Below, in pieces: positions 8,502 through 17,725 of a DNA stretch of 64,000 nt. Below the pieces are notes generated by a model, which was given only the letters and a program-made list of their open reading frames with translations, ran no database searches and had not been told where the DNA came from. Numbering within the stretch: the stretch's first letter is position 1; every line of letters starts with the position of its first letter. Both the position numbers and the translations under genes were made by a program. This DNA comes from an uncultured Clostridia bacterium (GTDB lineage: Bacteria > Bacillota > Clostridia > Oscillospirales > Ruminococcaceae), in NCBI GenBank assembly GCA_947624745.1, contig CANQLR010000011.1, positions 1-64,000 of the forward strand, in the 5' to 3' direction.

Positions 8502-9116
8502 ATGAAACTCAGAAGAATTGTTTCGGCGCTTATGGCCGTTTCTGTTTTGGCTCTTGCGCTCTGCTCCTGCGGCGCGGCGGGGCTTCCGACTATGGACGAG
8601 GTCAAGGGCTCTAACGACGGCAGCGTTTATACAAACTCCTATACCGGCCTTAAATTCACCGTTTCCGGCGCATGGAGATTTCTTACCGACGACGAGGTCG
8701 CCCAGATAACCGGCACCACTCAGGACATTCTGGACGAAGCCGGCAACGGCACCGACGTGACCTCACAGGCATACGACATGATGGCGATGGACGACAACAC
8801 CGCCAACAACGTAAACGTAATGGTGCAGATAGTCGGGGATACCGGCGACGCCGACCTTGATGAAATTTTGGACCAGTCCGAAAGCGAGATACTTGAAATG
8901 GGCGCGTCCATCGGCGTTTCCTACAGCTTCTCCGAGCATTCGGAAGCCACCCTTTCCGGGATCGAATTCAAAAAGCTCACCGCCTCCGCTGAGATGAACG
9001 GCATTTCCTACGTTCAGGGCTGCTACATAGCCTTGGTCGACGGCGTTGCGATAAACGTGACCTTAACGAGCTACGACGGCACTCCGCTCGAGGACATCGA
9101 GGCAATGTTCAACTAA
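8502..9116 (+). CDS. predicted lipoprotein of unknown function
   Basis: A 204-aa exported protein. Residues 1-22 form a signal peptide with a KLRR head, a hydrophobic core and a lipobox ending at Cys23 (LCSC), so the mature form should be lipid-anchored outside the membrane. The rest is acidic, with a beta-rich pattern and no recognisable catalytic motif. It has a clear GGAGG and its own promoter and stands alone between the sigG terminator and the tyrS leader. Function unknown. Confidence 0.8.
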   Translation: MKLRRIVSALMAVSVLALALCSCGAAGLPTMDEVKGSNDGSVYTNSYTGLKFTVSGAWRFLTDDEVAQITGTTQDILDEAGNGTDVTSQAYDMMAMDDNTANNVNVMVQIVGDTGDADLDEILDQSESEILEMGASIGVSYSFSEHSEATLSGIEFKKLTASAEMNGISYVQGCYIALVDGVAINVTLTSYDGTPLEDIEAMFN

Positions 9117-9145
9117 TAGCTTTATCCACAATTTAACACTCTAAC

Positions 9146-9386
9146 GACTGTGACGGGAAGAAGTAGCCTGCGCAAAAGAACTTAAGAGAGCTTTCGGTCG
9201 GTGCAAGAAAGCGTTGAGCACAGGTGAAATACATCCCCGAGTCCGCCTCCCGAACGGCTTTTCAAGTAGGAGAGCGCGCTTAGCGAGCGTTATCCCGCCA
9301 CGAGGCAAGAGGCATTTTGCTCCTTGCGAACACGAGGTGGTACCGCGATAATTCGCCCTCCGGCTATAACGTCGGGGGCTTTTTTC
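9146..9386 (+). promoter_or_regulatory. tyrosyl T-box riboswitch of tyrS
   Basis: The 300-base gap before tyrS holds a T-box leader. The AGAGAG element (9185-9190) with GGTCGGTG after it marks stem I. The specifier is read as TAC (9230-9232), a tyrosine codon, in the context GTGAAATACATCC. The conserved T-box AGGTGGTACCGCG lies at 9335-9347. The competing terminator hairpin (GCCCTCCGGC... GTCGGGGGC plus T run) ends at 9386. Uncharged tRNA-Tyr should stabilise the antiterminator and allow tyrS transcription. The exact 5' end is estimated. Confidence 0.93.
9353..9386 (+). terminator. T-box-controlled terminator before tyrS
   Basis: A GC-rich hairpin followed by seven T, competing with the AGGTGGTACCGCG antiterminator just upstream. 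Confidence 0.85.
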
Positions 9387-9416
9387 TGTCAAAAATCTTT
9401 ATAAAGGAGTAATAAA

Positions 9417-10616
9417 ATGGGAATCTACGAAGAACTTAAGGAGCGCGGGCTAATCGCGCAGGTGACCGACGAGGACACCGTAAGAGAACTGGTCAACGCA
9501 GGAAAAGCGACCTTTTACATCGGCTTTGACTGCACCGCCGACAGCCTGACCGCCGGGCATTTCATGGCGCTGACCCTCATGAAGCGCCTCCAGATGGCCG
9601 GAAACCGCCCGATAGCTTTGATCGGCGGCGGCACCACCATGATAGGCGACCCCTCAGGGCGCAGCGATATGAGAAAAATGCTCACCCGCGAGGACATCGA
9701 CCACAACGCCGAGTGCTTCAAAAAGCAAATGTCCCGCTTCATCGAATTCGGCGAGGGCAAGGCGCTGATGGTCAATAACGCCGACTGGCTTCTGAACCTC
9801 AATTATGTCGAGCTTCTCCGTGAGGTCGGCGCATGCTTCTCGGTAAACAACATGCTTCGTGCCGAGTGCTACAAGCAGCGCATGGAAAAGGGTCTTTCCT
9901 TCCTTGAATTCAATTACATGATAATGCAGTCCTACGATTTCTACTATCTGTATAAAAATTACGACTGCAACCTCCAGTTCGGCGGCGACGACCAGTGGTC
10001 GAACATGCTCGGCGGCACCGAGCTTATCCGCCGCAAGTTAGGCAAGGACGCCTCGGCCATGACGATAACCCTTCTTACCGACTCGAACGGCATGAAGATG
10101 GGCAAGACCGCCGGAAACGCAGTCTGGCTCGACGCCGAAAAGACCTCGCCCTACGATTTCTTCCAGTACTGGCGCAACGTCGGAGACGCCGACGTCATCA
10201 AGTGCATAAAAATGCTCACCTTCCTCCCGATGTCCGAGATCCGCGAAATGGAAAAGTGGGAGGGCTCCCAGCTCAACAAGGCCAAGGAGATCTTGGCGTA
10301 TGAGCTTACAAAGCTCGTTCACGGCGAGGAGGAAGCGAATAAGGCTTTAGAGGCCGCAAGGAGCGTCTTCGGCGGCTCCGGCACGAGCGAGAATATGCCC
10401 ACTGTCGAGGTAGAAGGCGCCGAGATAGGTATTCTTGACGCCATGGTGACGGCTAAGCTTGCGCCGTCTAAGGGCGAGGCCCGCCGCCTCATTCAGCAGG
10501 GCGGAGTCAGCGTGAACGACGAAAAAATTAGCGACGTGAATACCGTCTTAAAGCTTACCGGCGAGACTATAATCCGCCGCGGCAAAAAGCAGTTTGTAAA
10601 AATTGTCGGAAAATAA
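9417..10616 (+). CDS. tyrS: tyrosine--tRNA ligase
   Basis: A 399-aa class I aminoacyl-tRNA synthetase that charges tRNA-Tyr. The HIGH-like motif is LTAGH (residues 44-48) and the KMSKS-like motif is KMGKT (227-231). A C-terminal S4 RNA-binding domain covers about residues 335-399 (APSKGEARRLIQQGGVSVN). The length and motifs fit the TyrZ-like subgroup. Expression is controlled by the tyrosyl T-box immediately upstream. The ATG has AAAGGAG before it. Confidence 0.97.
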   Translation: MGIYEELKERGLIAQVTDEDTVRELVNAGKATFYIGFDCTADSLTAGHFMALTLMKRLQMAGNRPIALIGGGTTMIGDPSGRSDMRKMLTREDIDHNAECFKKQMSRFIEFGEGKALMVNNADWLLNLNYVELLREVGACFSVNNMLRAECYKQRMEKGLSFLEFNYMIMQSYDFYYLYKNYDCNLQFGGDDQWSNMLGGTELIRRKLGKDASAMTITLLTDSNGMKMGKTAGNAVWLDAEKTSPYDFFQYWRNVGDADVIKCIKMLTFLPMSEIREMEKWEGSQLNKAKEILAYELTKLVHGEEEANKALEAARSVFGGSGTSENMPTVEVEGAEIGILDAMVTAKLAPSKGEARRLIQQGGVSVNDEKISDVNTVLKLTGETIIRRGKKQFVKIVGK

Positions 10617-10650
10617 TTATTAAATTTGCGCTTGCGGGCGCGTTTGGTAC

Positions 10651-10679
10651 TTGAAATATTCGGACAGGTATGTTATAAT
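10651..10679 (+). promoter_or_regulatory. sigma-A promoter of the SH3b/GHL10 lipoprotein gene
   Basis: TTGAAA, 17 bases, TATAAT. The -10 is perfect and the -35 is 5/6 of consensus... it lies 36 bases before the ATG at 10716. Confidence 0.8.
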
Positions 10680-10715
10680 AAACTGAATATTTACTTTAAA
10701 AAGGAGGAGAGCGCG

Positions 10716-12539
10716 ATGTATTCGGGCATAATAAAAAAATTACCCGCAGTATTACTCTGCGCGCTTCTTCTTTTCGGCTGCGGCAGAAAGGAGCCCGAGC
10801 CTCTTACCACCGGCGATTTTTCGGTGACTATCGAGACCTTCGGCACCGTCGAGGCTGTGACCACCGCCTCCGAGGAGACTATCCCGGGAGATACCCTCGC
10901 CCCCATGCCGGAGAGCACTTCCGCTGCCACCGAGCGCGAATACCGCACCGACTCGGACGCCACCTATTCCGAGCCGACAGCCGCTTCTCAGCCCGAGAGC
11001 TATGACCAGTACGAGACCGACCCGGCCTCGGGCATACTCATAGCCTCCTCCTCGGTAAACGTCCGCGCCCTCCCCGACGCCGACAGCGAAAAGGTGGGGC
11101 ACCTTGAGCGCGGCGAGACCATTGAAATGACCGGCACCGTCTCGAACGGCTGGGTCAGGGTGATCTACGAGGGCCACGAGGCCTACATCAACGGCCGCTA
11201 TTTGGAGCCTTATTCCGACCCCGGCGAGCCTACTCCCGAAATTACCGCGACCGCCGCCCCCGAGACGGAGCCGGTGACCGACCCTCCCGAGGAGACCGAA
11301 ACGGTCACAGACCCCACCGCCGAGAGCGAGACGGTCACCGACCCCACATCCGAGACCGAGAACCTCTCCGAGCCGTCCGAGAGCGACGAGCCGGAGGATA
11401 TCCCCGTTGTGGAGGAGATTGACATAATCACCAACCCGAACAGCTATTCCGCCCTGAACTATCCGAACCCCAAGGCGGTGTGGCTTGCATATCTCGATAT
11501 CGACGAAATGCTGAAGGGCGCTTCGGAAGCCTCCTTCCGCGCAAGCATTTCCGCCTGCTACGACAACCTTGTTTCTCTCGGCGTGAACACGGTCTACGCC
11601 CACGTTCGCGCGTTCGGCGACGCATACTACTATTCCGACCTGTTCCCGTTCACCGCCTCCTACAGCGACGTTTTAGGCTCTCCCGCCCCGTTCGACCCGC
11701 TTGAAATAATGATAAGCGAGGCTCATTCCCGCGGGCTCAGCTTCCACGCTTGGGTGAACCCGATGCGCACCGCCGACCGCCAGCGCTATGCCGAAATGGC
11801 GGACACCTATATCTTAAAGCGCTGGTACGATTCCTCTTCGTCTAACGGCACGCTCCTTGTTTACGACAACGAGACCGGGTATATGTGGTTAAGCCCCGCA
11901 TATCCTGCCGTCCGCGCGCTTATCTGCAACGGCGTGAGCGAGATAGTCTCCCGCTACAACGTCGACGGCATACATATCGACGACTATTTCTACCCCACCA
12001 CCTCTCCGAGCTTTGACAGCGCGGCTTTCGAGGCCTCCGGCTCGACGGATCTTGCCTCATGGCGGCGCGAGGTCGTGAGTTCTTTGGTGCGTGAGATATA
12101 CAGCACCGTCAAATCCTGCAACCGCACCGTCGAGTTCGGCGTTTCCCCGCAGGGAAATATCGAAAACAACCGCGACAGGCTCTACGCCGACGTCGCCGCT
12201 TGGTGCTCCTCGCAGGGATATTTCGACTACATAGCCCCGCAGATATACTACGGCTTCGAGGATAAGCTTTCCTACTCCTCCGCCGCGCTCGAATGGCGAA
12301 ACATGACCACCGCGTGGGGCGTAAAGCTCGTTTCGGGCATTGCCGCCTACAAGGTCGGCATAAACACCGAGTGGTCGGGCGGTTCGATTTTAAGCAGCGA
12401 GATCAGATTCGCCATGCAAAACGGCTACAGCGGCGTAGCCTTATACCGCTACGGCTCGCTGTTCGGCTCGGCAAGCTCGTCTCCCATAGCCATGCAGACC
12501 GAGCTTTCCGGCGTTTACACTGCGCTTTCCGAATTTTAG
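10716..12539 (+). CDS. exported lipoprotein with SH3b and GHL10 (DUF187) domains
   Basis: A 607-aa protein with a lipoprotein signal ending at Cys22 (LFGC). A low-complexity Thr/Glu-rich linker is followed by a bacterial SH3 domain (about residues 105-170, VNVRALPDADSEKVGHL). Next come four tandem 10-residue repeats and then a glycosyl-hydrolase-like GHL10 TIM-barrel domain (about 250-600; VWLAYLDIDEML, GVNTVYAHVR, FHAWVNPMR, VDGIHIDDYFYP). SH3b domains bind peptidoglycan, so it probably sits on the outer face of the membrane and acts on or binds the cell wall. The in-frame ATG at 10626 lies upstream of the promoter; 10716 follows AAGGAGG and is preferred. Substrate unknown. Confidence 0.85.
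   Translation: MYSGIIKKLPAVLLCALLLFGCGRKEPEPLTTGDFSVTIETFGTVEAVTTASEETIPGDTLAPMPESTSAATEREYRTDSDATYSEPTAASQPESYDQYETDPASGILIASSSVNVRALPDADSEKVGHLERGETIEMTGTVSNGWVRVIYEGHEAYINGRYLEPYSDPGEPTPEITATAAPETEPVTDPPEETETVTDPTAESETVTDPTSETENLSEPSESDEPEDIPVVEEIDIITNPNSYSALNYPNPKAVWLAYLDIDEMLKGASEASFRASISACYDNLVSLGVNTVYAHVRAFGDAYYYSDLFPFTASYSDVLGSPAPFDPLEIMISEAHSRGLSFHAWVNPMRTADRQRYAEMADTYILKRWYDSSSSNGTLLVYDNETGYMWLSPAYPAVRALICNGVSEIVSRYNVDGIHIDDYFYPTTSPSFDSAAFEASGSTDLASWRREVVSSLVREIYSTVKSCNRTVEFGVSPQGNIENNRDRLYADVAAWCSSQGYFDYIAPQIYYGFEDKLSYSSAALEWRNMTTAWGVKLVSGIAAYKVGINTEWSGGSILSSEIRFAMQNGYSGVALYRYGSLFGSASSSPIAMQTELSGVYTALSEF
11262..11381 (+). repeat. four tandem 30-bp coding repeats
   Basis: Four direct 30-base units encode ETEPVTDPPE, ETETVTDPTA, ESETVTDPTS and ETENLSEPSE. 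They form an acidic wall-spanning linker between the SH3b and GHL10 domains. Divergence grows toward both ends. Confidence 0.85.
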
Positions 12540-12560
12540 CATATATTTTCAAGAGGTTTT

Positions 12561-15461
12561 ATGACAAGGTTTATAGCAATTATTCTCACCCTTGCGCTGA
12601 TACTGTCCTCCTTCGGCGATATCGGCTCGGGTCTCGGCTTGAAGCTCTACGCCGACGACAGCGAGGGCGAGCCCGCTCCCGCTGAGGGGGTACTGGCCTT
12701 CCCGGATAACATGAAGGCCTCCGAGATCACGATAGGCAAGGACTTTTTCACCGACCCCGGCCAGTCCGCCGAGACCACTCTTTCCGAGATCGAAGACCTC
12801 GTATCCGAGTTTGAGGGCTACGGCTTCAACACGATGATAATAAACACCTCCTACGACGGCGTCAGCTATTACGAGACCGACGAGCAGCGCTTCACGCACG
12901 GCTCTCCTCTCAATATGCTCCTTGACGCCGCCGTCGCGAACCATTTTTTCATATATATCACCCTTGATATCGGCCTCGCGCTCAAGGCTTCGGGTTCAGA
13001 CAGTCTGGGTGACAGGGTGGACTATCTCACCTATTCCGTCCACCGCATAGCCTCGAAATATCTCATCGACGGCATTATTTTGGACGGCTACTACACCCCC
13101 AAGGGCGAGGAAACCTATTCCGAATACCGCCGCGAGGGCTCTGGAATAGGCTATGAAAACTGGCTCCTTGAAAAAAATTACGCGATCTTCAAGCTTGTGA
13201 GCGACGATATCCGCGCCACCAATTCCTCCGTCGCTGTCGGAATCGCTGTTGATAACGCCTGGCGAAACTCCTCGACCGACGGGACCGGCTCCGACACCGA
13301 GGACGACTTCGAGGCCTATGACGACGGCTTTTCCGACACTAAACGCTATATCTTGGAGGGGCTTACCGACTTCATGGTGGTCTACTGCTACGGCGCGATA
13401 GACAGCTCCTCCCTCGGCTTCAAAAAGGTCTCCTCCTGGTGGAACGGCATAGCCGAGCAGGCGGGCATACCTATGTTCATAAAGCACGCCAACCAGCGGA
13501 TCAGCACATCCGACCGTTCATGGGCGGTCGATCAGATAGTCAAGCAGGTGATCGAGGCCGAAAAACTCTCGAAGTACCGCGGCAGCATATTTGAAGACCT
13601 TAAGATGCTCGGCGAGAACACCGTTTCCACCGACGCTCTGATGAAATACTACGAGGGCAAGATCGACGTTTCGGGACTCTATTCCAACCTCAAGATGGTG
13701 CTCCCGACAAAGCGCGAGTTCGTGACGTATGAGCCCACGCAGATCTTCCAGGGTACTTTCGACCCCAACTTCGACGTCTACTATAACGGCGAAGCGCTGA
13801 AGCTCAACGAGGCCGGAAACTTCTACTTCACCGAGGACCTCGACGTCGGCCTAAACACCTTCACCTTCCGGAATAAGGCCGACACCGTGACCTACCGCAT
13901 CACCAGAAAGGTGCAGGTGCTTCGCAGCATTCAGCCCGAGGCAGGCGCCGTGATGTATGTCGAGGGCGAGGCAAGGATCTCGGTCGACGTTATAGCCTAT
14001 AAGGGCTCCAAGGTCAAAGCGACCCTCAACGGCGAGACGATAACCCTAACCGAGGAGGAGATACGCTCCGACGACCTTGACTCTAACACCTACTACACCC
14101 ACTTCACAGGCTACTTCGAGGCTCCCGAGGGCATCGTCGGCGAGGAGCAGGATCTCGGAAACATCGTTATAACCGGCACCTACGACGAGTTCAGCCGCGA
14201 GACCGAGACCGCCGCGCAGGTCATAGTCAACGCCATTCCCGAGACCGCGGAGGCAGCCTCGATAGTCAGGATAAAGCACGACAACACCCCGACCTATAAC
14301 TACTACACCACCGACAACATCGCCGACCCGACCACGACCCGCCTTCCCGCCGGCACGCTCGACCTCTACGTCAACACCGTGACCTATAACACAACCTTCC
14401 AAGGCGTTACCCAGAGCTACGACTACTACCTGACCGCCTCGGGACTTCGTATCCGCGCCGACGACTGCGAGCTTTTGGACGGCTACACCTTCATAAACAA
14501 CACCGCGACCATCTCGGGCAGCTATGTCAGCGGCTCCGACACGGTTATAAGACTCGCGATGACATACCAGACCCCGTTCAAGGTCTCCTTCTCGCCGCTC
14601 AGCTACGATAATCCCGACAAGGGCTCGTATCTTATCGACCACTTCCGTCCCGAATACGTCTTGGTGACGTTTGACTACCTCTCCGGCTATGAGGGAACGC
14701 CCTCATTCGACGGCGGCGCGCTGTTCAGCTCCGCCGAGTGGACGACGGTAGAAGTTTCGGGTGAGCAGAAATACCAGCTGAAGCTTAAGCTTAGAAGCCC
14801 CGGGGCATATATGGGCCTGCGCTCGTCCTACGACGGCGCGGGCAACCTGACTCTTCGCTTCAACGGCTATAACACCTCGCTTTCCGGCACGACGATAGTC
14901 ATCGACCCCGGCCACGGCTATAATACCAGCGCCTCTTCGATAGACCCCGGCGCGGTCGGCCACGTCGTCGAGCAGGAGATTAACCTGCAGATAGCGAGGG
15001 AGGTTACCTCGCAGCTTGCCGCCGCGGGAGCCGACGTCCACATGCTCCCGACGAATACCGACTATATAAATCTCTACGACCGCTCCGAATACGCCCGCCG
15101 GTACGACCCGGATATCTATATCGCAATACATTGCAACTCGGTCGAAAACGGCGAGGGAGTCAGAGGCGTCGAGGCCTACTACTTCACCCCGTTCAGCCAG
15201 CCCCTCGCGGCCTCGGTCAGCGAGAAGATGGCGGGCTACTACGAGCGAAACGTCTACGGCGACGGCAAAAACCGAAACCGCGGTGCAAAATACAACTACT
15301 TTGCCGTTACGCTCGAGCAGGAATTTGCTTCTATTCTTGTCGAATGCGGCTTCGTGACCGATTATCAGGAGGCTATGGCTATGAACAGCTCTACCCACCA
15401 ATCAGGTCTTGCCTCGGCGATAGTAGACGCCGTCAAGGAATATCTCGCAAGAGGTTACTGA
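12561..15461 (+). CDS. exported GHL10-like / N-acetylmuramoyl-L-alanine amidase fusion
   Basis: A 966-aa secreted protein with an N-terminal signal peptide (residues 1 to about 30). A GHL10-like barrel (about 50-345) is related to the domain in the preceding gene. A long beta-rich middle (about 370-765) follows, and the C-terminus is an Amidase_3 domain (about 775-962). The amidase zinc and catalytic positions are present: His in IVIDPGHG, Glu in EQEINLQ, His in AIHCNS and Glu in LVECGF. It should cut the bond between muramic acid and L-alanine in peptidoglycan. It starts 21 bases after the previous gene, probably in the same transcript. A role in growth, division or sporulation cannot be decided from sequence. 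Confidence 0.88.
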   Translation: MTRFIAIILTLALILSSFGDIGSGLGLKLYADDSEGEPAPAEGVLAFPDNMKASEITIGKDFFTDPGQSAETTLSEIEDLVSEFEGYGFNTMIINTSYDGVSYYETDEQRFTHGSPLNMLLDAAVANHFFIYITLDIGLALKASGSDSLGDRVDYLTYSVHRIASKYLIDGIILDGYYTPKGEETYSEYRREGSGIGYENWLLEKNYAIFKLVSDDIRATNSSVAVGIAVDNAWRNSSTDGTGSDTEDDFEAYDDGFSDTKRYILEGLTDFMVVYCYGAIDSSSLGFKKVSSWWNGIAEQAGIPMFIKHANQRISTSDRSWAVDQIVKQVIEAEKLSKYRGSIFEDLKMLGENTVSTDALMKYYEGKIDVSGLYSNLKMVLPTKREFVTYEPTQIFQGTFDPNFDVYYNGEALKLNEAGNFYFTEDLDVGLNTFTFRNKADTVTYRITRKVQVLRSIQPEAGAVMYVEGEARISVDVIAYKGSKVKATLNGETITLTEEEIRSDDLDSNTYYTHFTGYFEAPEGIVGEEQDLGNIVITGTYDEFSRETETAAQVIVNAIPETAEAASIVRIKHDNTPTYNYYTTDNIADPTTTRLPAGTLDLYVNTVTYNTTFQGVTQSYDYYLTASGLRIRADDCELLDGYTFINNTATISGSYVSGSDTVIRLAMTYQTPFKVSFSPLSYDNPDKGSYLIDHFRPEYVLVTFDYLSGYEGTPSFDGGALFSSAEWTTVEVSGEQKYQLKLKLRSPGAYMGLRSSYDGAGNLTLRFNGYNTSLSGTTIVIDPGHGYNTSASSIDPGAVGHVVEQEINLQIAREVTSQLAAAGADVHMLPTNTDYINLYDRSEYARRYDPDIYIAIHCNSVENGEGVRGVEAYYFTPFSQPLAASVSEKMAGYYERNVYGDGKNRNRGAKYNYFAVTLEQEFASILVECGFVTDYQEAMAMNSSTHQSGLASAIVDAVKEYLARGY

Positions 15462-15485
15462 TAGATAAACTAAGGAGGAATAGTC

Positions 15486-16334
15486 TTGTATAAAATACTG
15501 AAAAAGCGGGAGCTCAACAGTCAGGTCACCCTGATGGAGCTCGACGCTCCGCTCATTGCCGCCAAGGTAAAAGCGGGGCAGTTCATAATCTTCCGCATCG
15601 ACGAGCAGGGCGAGCGCGTTCCGCTCACCGTCGCCGACTACGACCGTGAAAAGGGGAGTATCACTATAATCTTCCAGAAGGTCGGCCGCTCGACGATAAT
15701 GCTCGGCAATATGTCGGAGGGCGATGAGATTCTGGACGTCGTCGGCCCCCTCGGAGTCCCGACCGAGATCCCCGAAAACGCGGAAAAGATCGCCGTCATA
15801 GGCGGAGGAGTCGGCTGCGCCATAGCCTACCCGCAGGCCAAAGCGCTCCATAACGCCGGCCTCTCGGTAGACGTGATCGCGGGCTTCAGAAGCCGCGACA
15901 TAGTCATTCTGGAGGACGAAATGCGCGCCGTCAGCGACAACCTTTACATCACCACCGACGACGGCAGCTACGGCATGAAGGGCTTTGTCACAAATAAGCT
16001 CCAGGAGCTCATCGACGCCGGGAACAAATACGACTGCGTGATAGCAATCGGCCCGGTTCCCATGATGAAATTCGTCTGCGCCGTCACAAAGCCCTACGGC
16101 ATCAAAACGATAGTCTCCCTCAACCCGATAATGATCGACGGCACCGGAATGTGCGGAGGCTGCCGCGTTCGGGTCGGCGGGCAGATAAAATACGCCTGCG
16201 TCGACGGGCCCGACTTTGACGGCCACGAGGTCGATTTTGACGAGCTGATGCACCGCAACTCGGCCTACCGCGAGCAGGAGCAGTACGATAGAGAGCACAT
16301 TTGCAGACTTACGGGAGGTGTAGTAAATGCCTAA
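15486..16334 (+). CDS. nfnA: NfnA-like sulfide/dihydroorotate dehydrogenase-type FAD/NAD-binding subunit
   Basis: A 282-aa flavoprotein starting at TTG with AAGGAGGAA before it. It has an N-terminal FAD-binding barrel, an NAD-binding core (VIGGGVGCAIAYPQAKAL, about residues 102-120) and a C-terminal [2Fe-2S] cluster (GTGMCGGCRV ... ACVDGP). With the next gene it matches NfnA of the electron-bifurcating NADH-dependent ferredoxin:NADP+ oxidoreductase, which couples the NADH, ferredoxin and NADPH pools in the cytoplasm. It overlaps nfnB by 8 bases. A simple PyrK-like subunit is less likely because no pyrD is nearby. Confidence 0.88.
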   Translation: MYKILKKRELNSQVTLMELDAPLIAAKVKAGQFIIFRIDEQGERVPLTVADYDREKGSITIIFQKVGRSTIMLGNMSEGDEILDVVGPLGVPTEIPENAEKIAVIGGGVGCAIAYPQAKALHNAGLSVDVIAGFRSRDIVILEDEMRAVSDNLYITTDDGSYGMKGFVTNKLQELIDAGNKYDCVIAIGPVPMMKFVCAVTKPYGIKTIVSLNPIMIDGTGMCGGCRVRVGGQIKYACVDGPDFDGHEVDFDELMHRNSAYREQEQYDREHICRLTGGVVNA

Positions 16335-17709
16335 TATGCAGCCCACAAAGACCCCCGCGGCCGAGCAGGAGCCGAAGGTCAGAGCGCGCAACTTCAAGGA
16401 GGTCACCTCCTGCTATACCGACGAGGAGGCCCTTAACGAAGCGCAGCGCTGCCTCAACTGCAAGAACAAGCCCTGCGTTTCCGGCTGTCCGGTCGGGGTA
16501 AGGATACCCGAATTTATTGAAAAGGTCCGCGAGGGAAATATCCCCGAGGCCTACGACATCATCAAGAGCACCAACGGCCTTCCCGCCGTCTGCGGCAGGG
16601 TCTGCCCCCAGGAGAGCCAGTGCGAATCGAAATGCGTCCGCGGCATAAAGGGCGAGCCGGTCGGCATCGGGAGGCTTGAGCGCTACTGCGCCGACTATAT
16701 GGCCGACAAGGCCGCAGCCCCCGAAAAGCCGCAGCCGAACGGCCACAAAGTCGCGATAGTCGGCTCAGGTCCGTCGGGTCTTTCATGTGCGTCCGATCTT
16801 GCCAAGGCGGGCTATCAGGTCACCGTTTTCGAGGCTTTCCACACCGCCGGCGGAGTTTTAATGTACGGTATTCCCGAGTTCAGGCTCCCCAAGGCCACCG
16901 TTCAGCGCGAGATCGACGGCTTAAAAGCCCTCGGCTGCGAGATAAAGACCGACATGGTCATCGGAAAGATACTCTCGGTCGACGAGCTGTTTGATCAGGG
17001 CTATGAGGCCGCGTTCATCGGCACCGGCGCGGGACTTCCCAACTTCATGGGCATTCCCGGCGAATCCCTTGTCGGCGTTTTCTCGGCAAACGAATACCTC
17101 ACGAGGACAAATCTCATGAAGGCCTACCGCGACGATTACGACACGCCTATCGCCAAAAGCAGGGCTGTCGCCGTTGTCGGCGGCGGAAACGTGGCCATGG
17201 ACGCTGCGCGTTCGGCGCTTAGACTCGGCGCGGAGAAGGTATATATAGTTTATCGCCGTTCCGCCGAGGAAATGCCCGCCCGCCGCGAGGAGGTCCACCA
17301 CGCCGTCGAGGAGGGTATAGAGTTTAAATACCTCACCAACCCCGTCGAGATCTTGGGCGACGAAAGCGGCAAGGTCAGGGGCATAAAGTGCCTTAAAATG
17401 GAGCTGACCGAGCCTGACCAGAGCGGCAGAAGGGGAGTTAAGCCGATAGAAGGCTCCGAGTTTGAAATCGAGCTCGACGCCGTTATCATGGCGATCGGCA
17501 CCTCGCCGAACCCGCTTATCCGCTCCACCACCCCGGGGCTTGAGACTAACCGCCGCGGCTGCTTTGTCGTGAACGAGGATATGCTCACCTCACGCGAGGG
17601 CGTCTACGCCGGCGGCGACGCCGTCACGGGCGCGGCAACGGTTATTTTAGCGATGGGCGCGGGCAAGACCGCCGCAAAAGCCATCGACGAATACATAAAA
17701 AATAAATAA
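16327..17709 (+). CDS. nfnB: NfnB-like / glutamate synthase small-subunit-like NADPH oxidoreductase
   Basis: A 460-aa flavoprotein. The N-terminal cysteine clusters (CLNCKNKPCVSGCPVG and CGRVCPQESQC, about residues 39-110) bind two [4Fe-4S] centres. An FAD Rossmann motif (VAIVGSGPSGLSCASDL, about 141) and an NADP Rossmann motif (AVVGGGNVAMDAARSA, about 281) follow. The family includes GltD and NfnB; pairing with nfnA and the absence of gltB point to NfnB, the bifurcating subunit. It ends just before yajC with a GGAGG between, so read-through is possible. Confidence 0.9.
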   Translation: MPNMQPTKTPAAEQEPKVRARNFKEVTSCYTDEEALNEAQRCLNCKNKPCVSGCPVGVRIPEFIEKVREGNIPEAYDIIKSTNGLPAVCGRVCPQESQCESKCVRGIKGEPVGIGRLERYCADYMADKAAAPEKPQPNGHKVAIVGSGPSGLSCASDLAKAGYQVTVFEAFHTAGGVLMYGIPEFRLPKATVQREIDGLKALGCEIKTDMVIGKILSVDELFDQGYEAAFIGTGAGLPNFMGIPGESLVGVFSANEYLTRTNLMKAYRDDYDTPIAKSRAVAVVGGGNVAMDAARSALRLGAEKVYIVYRRSAEEMPARREEVHHAVEEGIEFKYLTNPVEILGDESGKVRGIKCLKMELTEPDQSGRRGVKPIEGSEFEIELDAVIMAIGTSPNPLIRSTTPGLETNRRGCFVVNEDMLTSREGVYAGGDAVTGAATVILAMGAGKTAAKAIDEYIKNK

Positions 17710-17725
17710 TTTCAGGAGGTTAAAT

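Noticed and set aside
9141-9392. An 83-aa minus-strand frame in the tyrS leader
   Set aside because: It lies wholly over the T-box RNA and has no coding character.
15402-16406. A 334-aa minus-strand frame over nfnA
   Set aside because: Shadow of nfnA; the product matches no family and its composition mirrors the sense gene.
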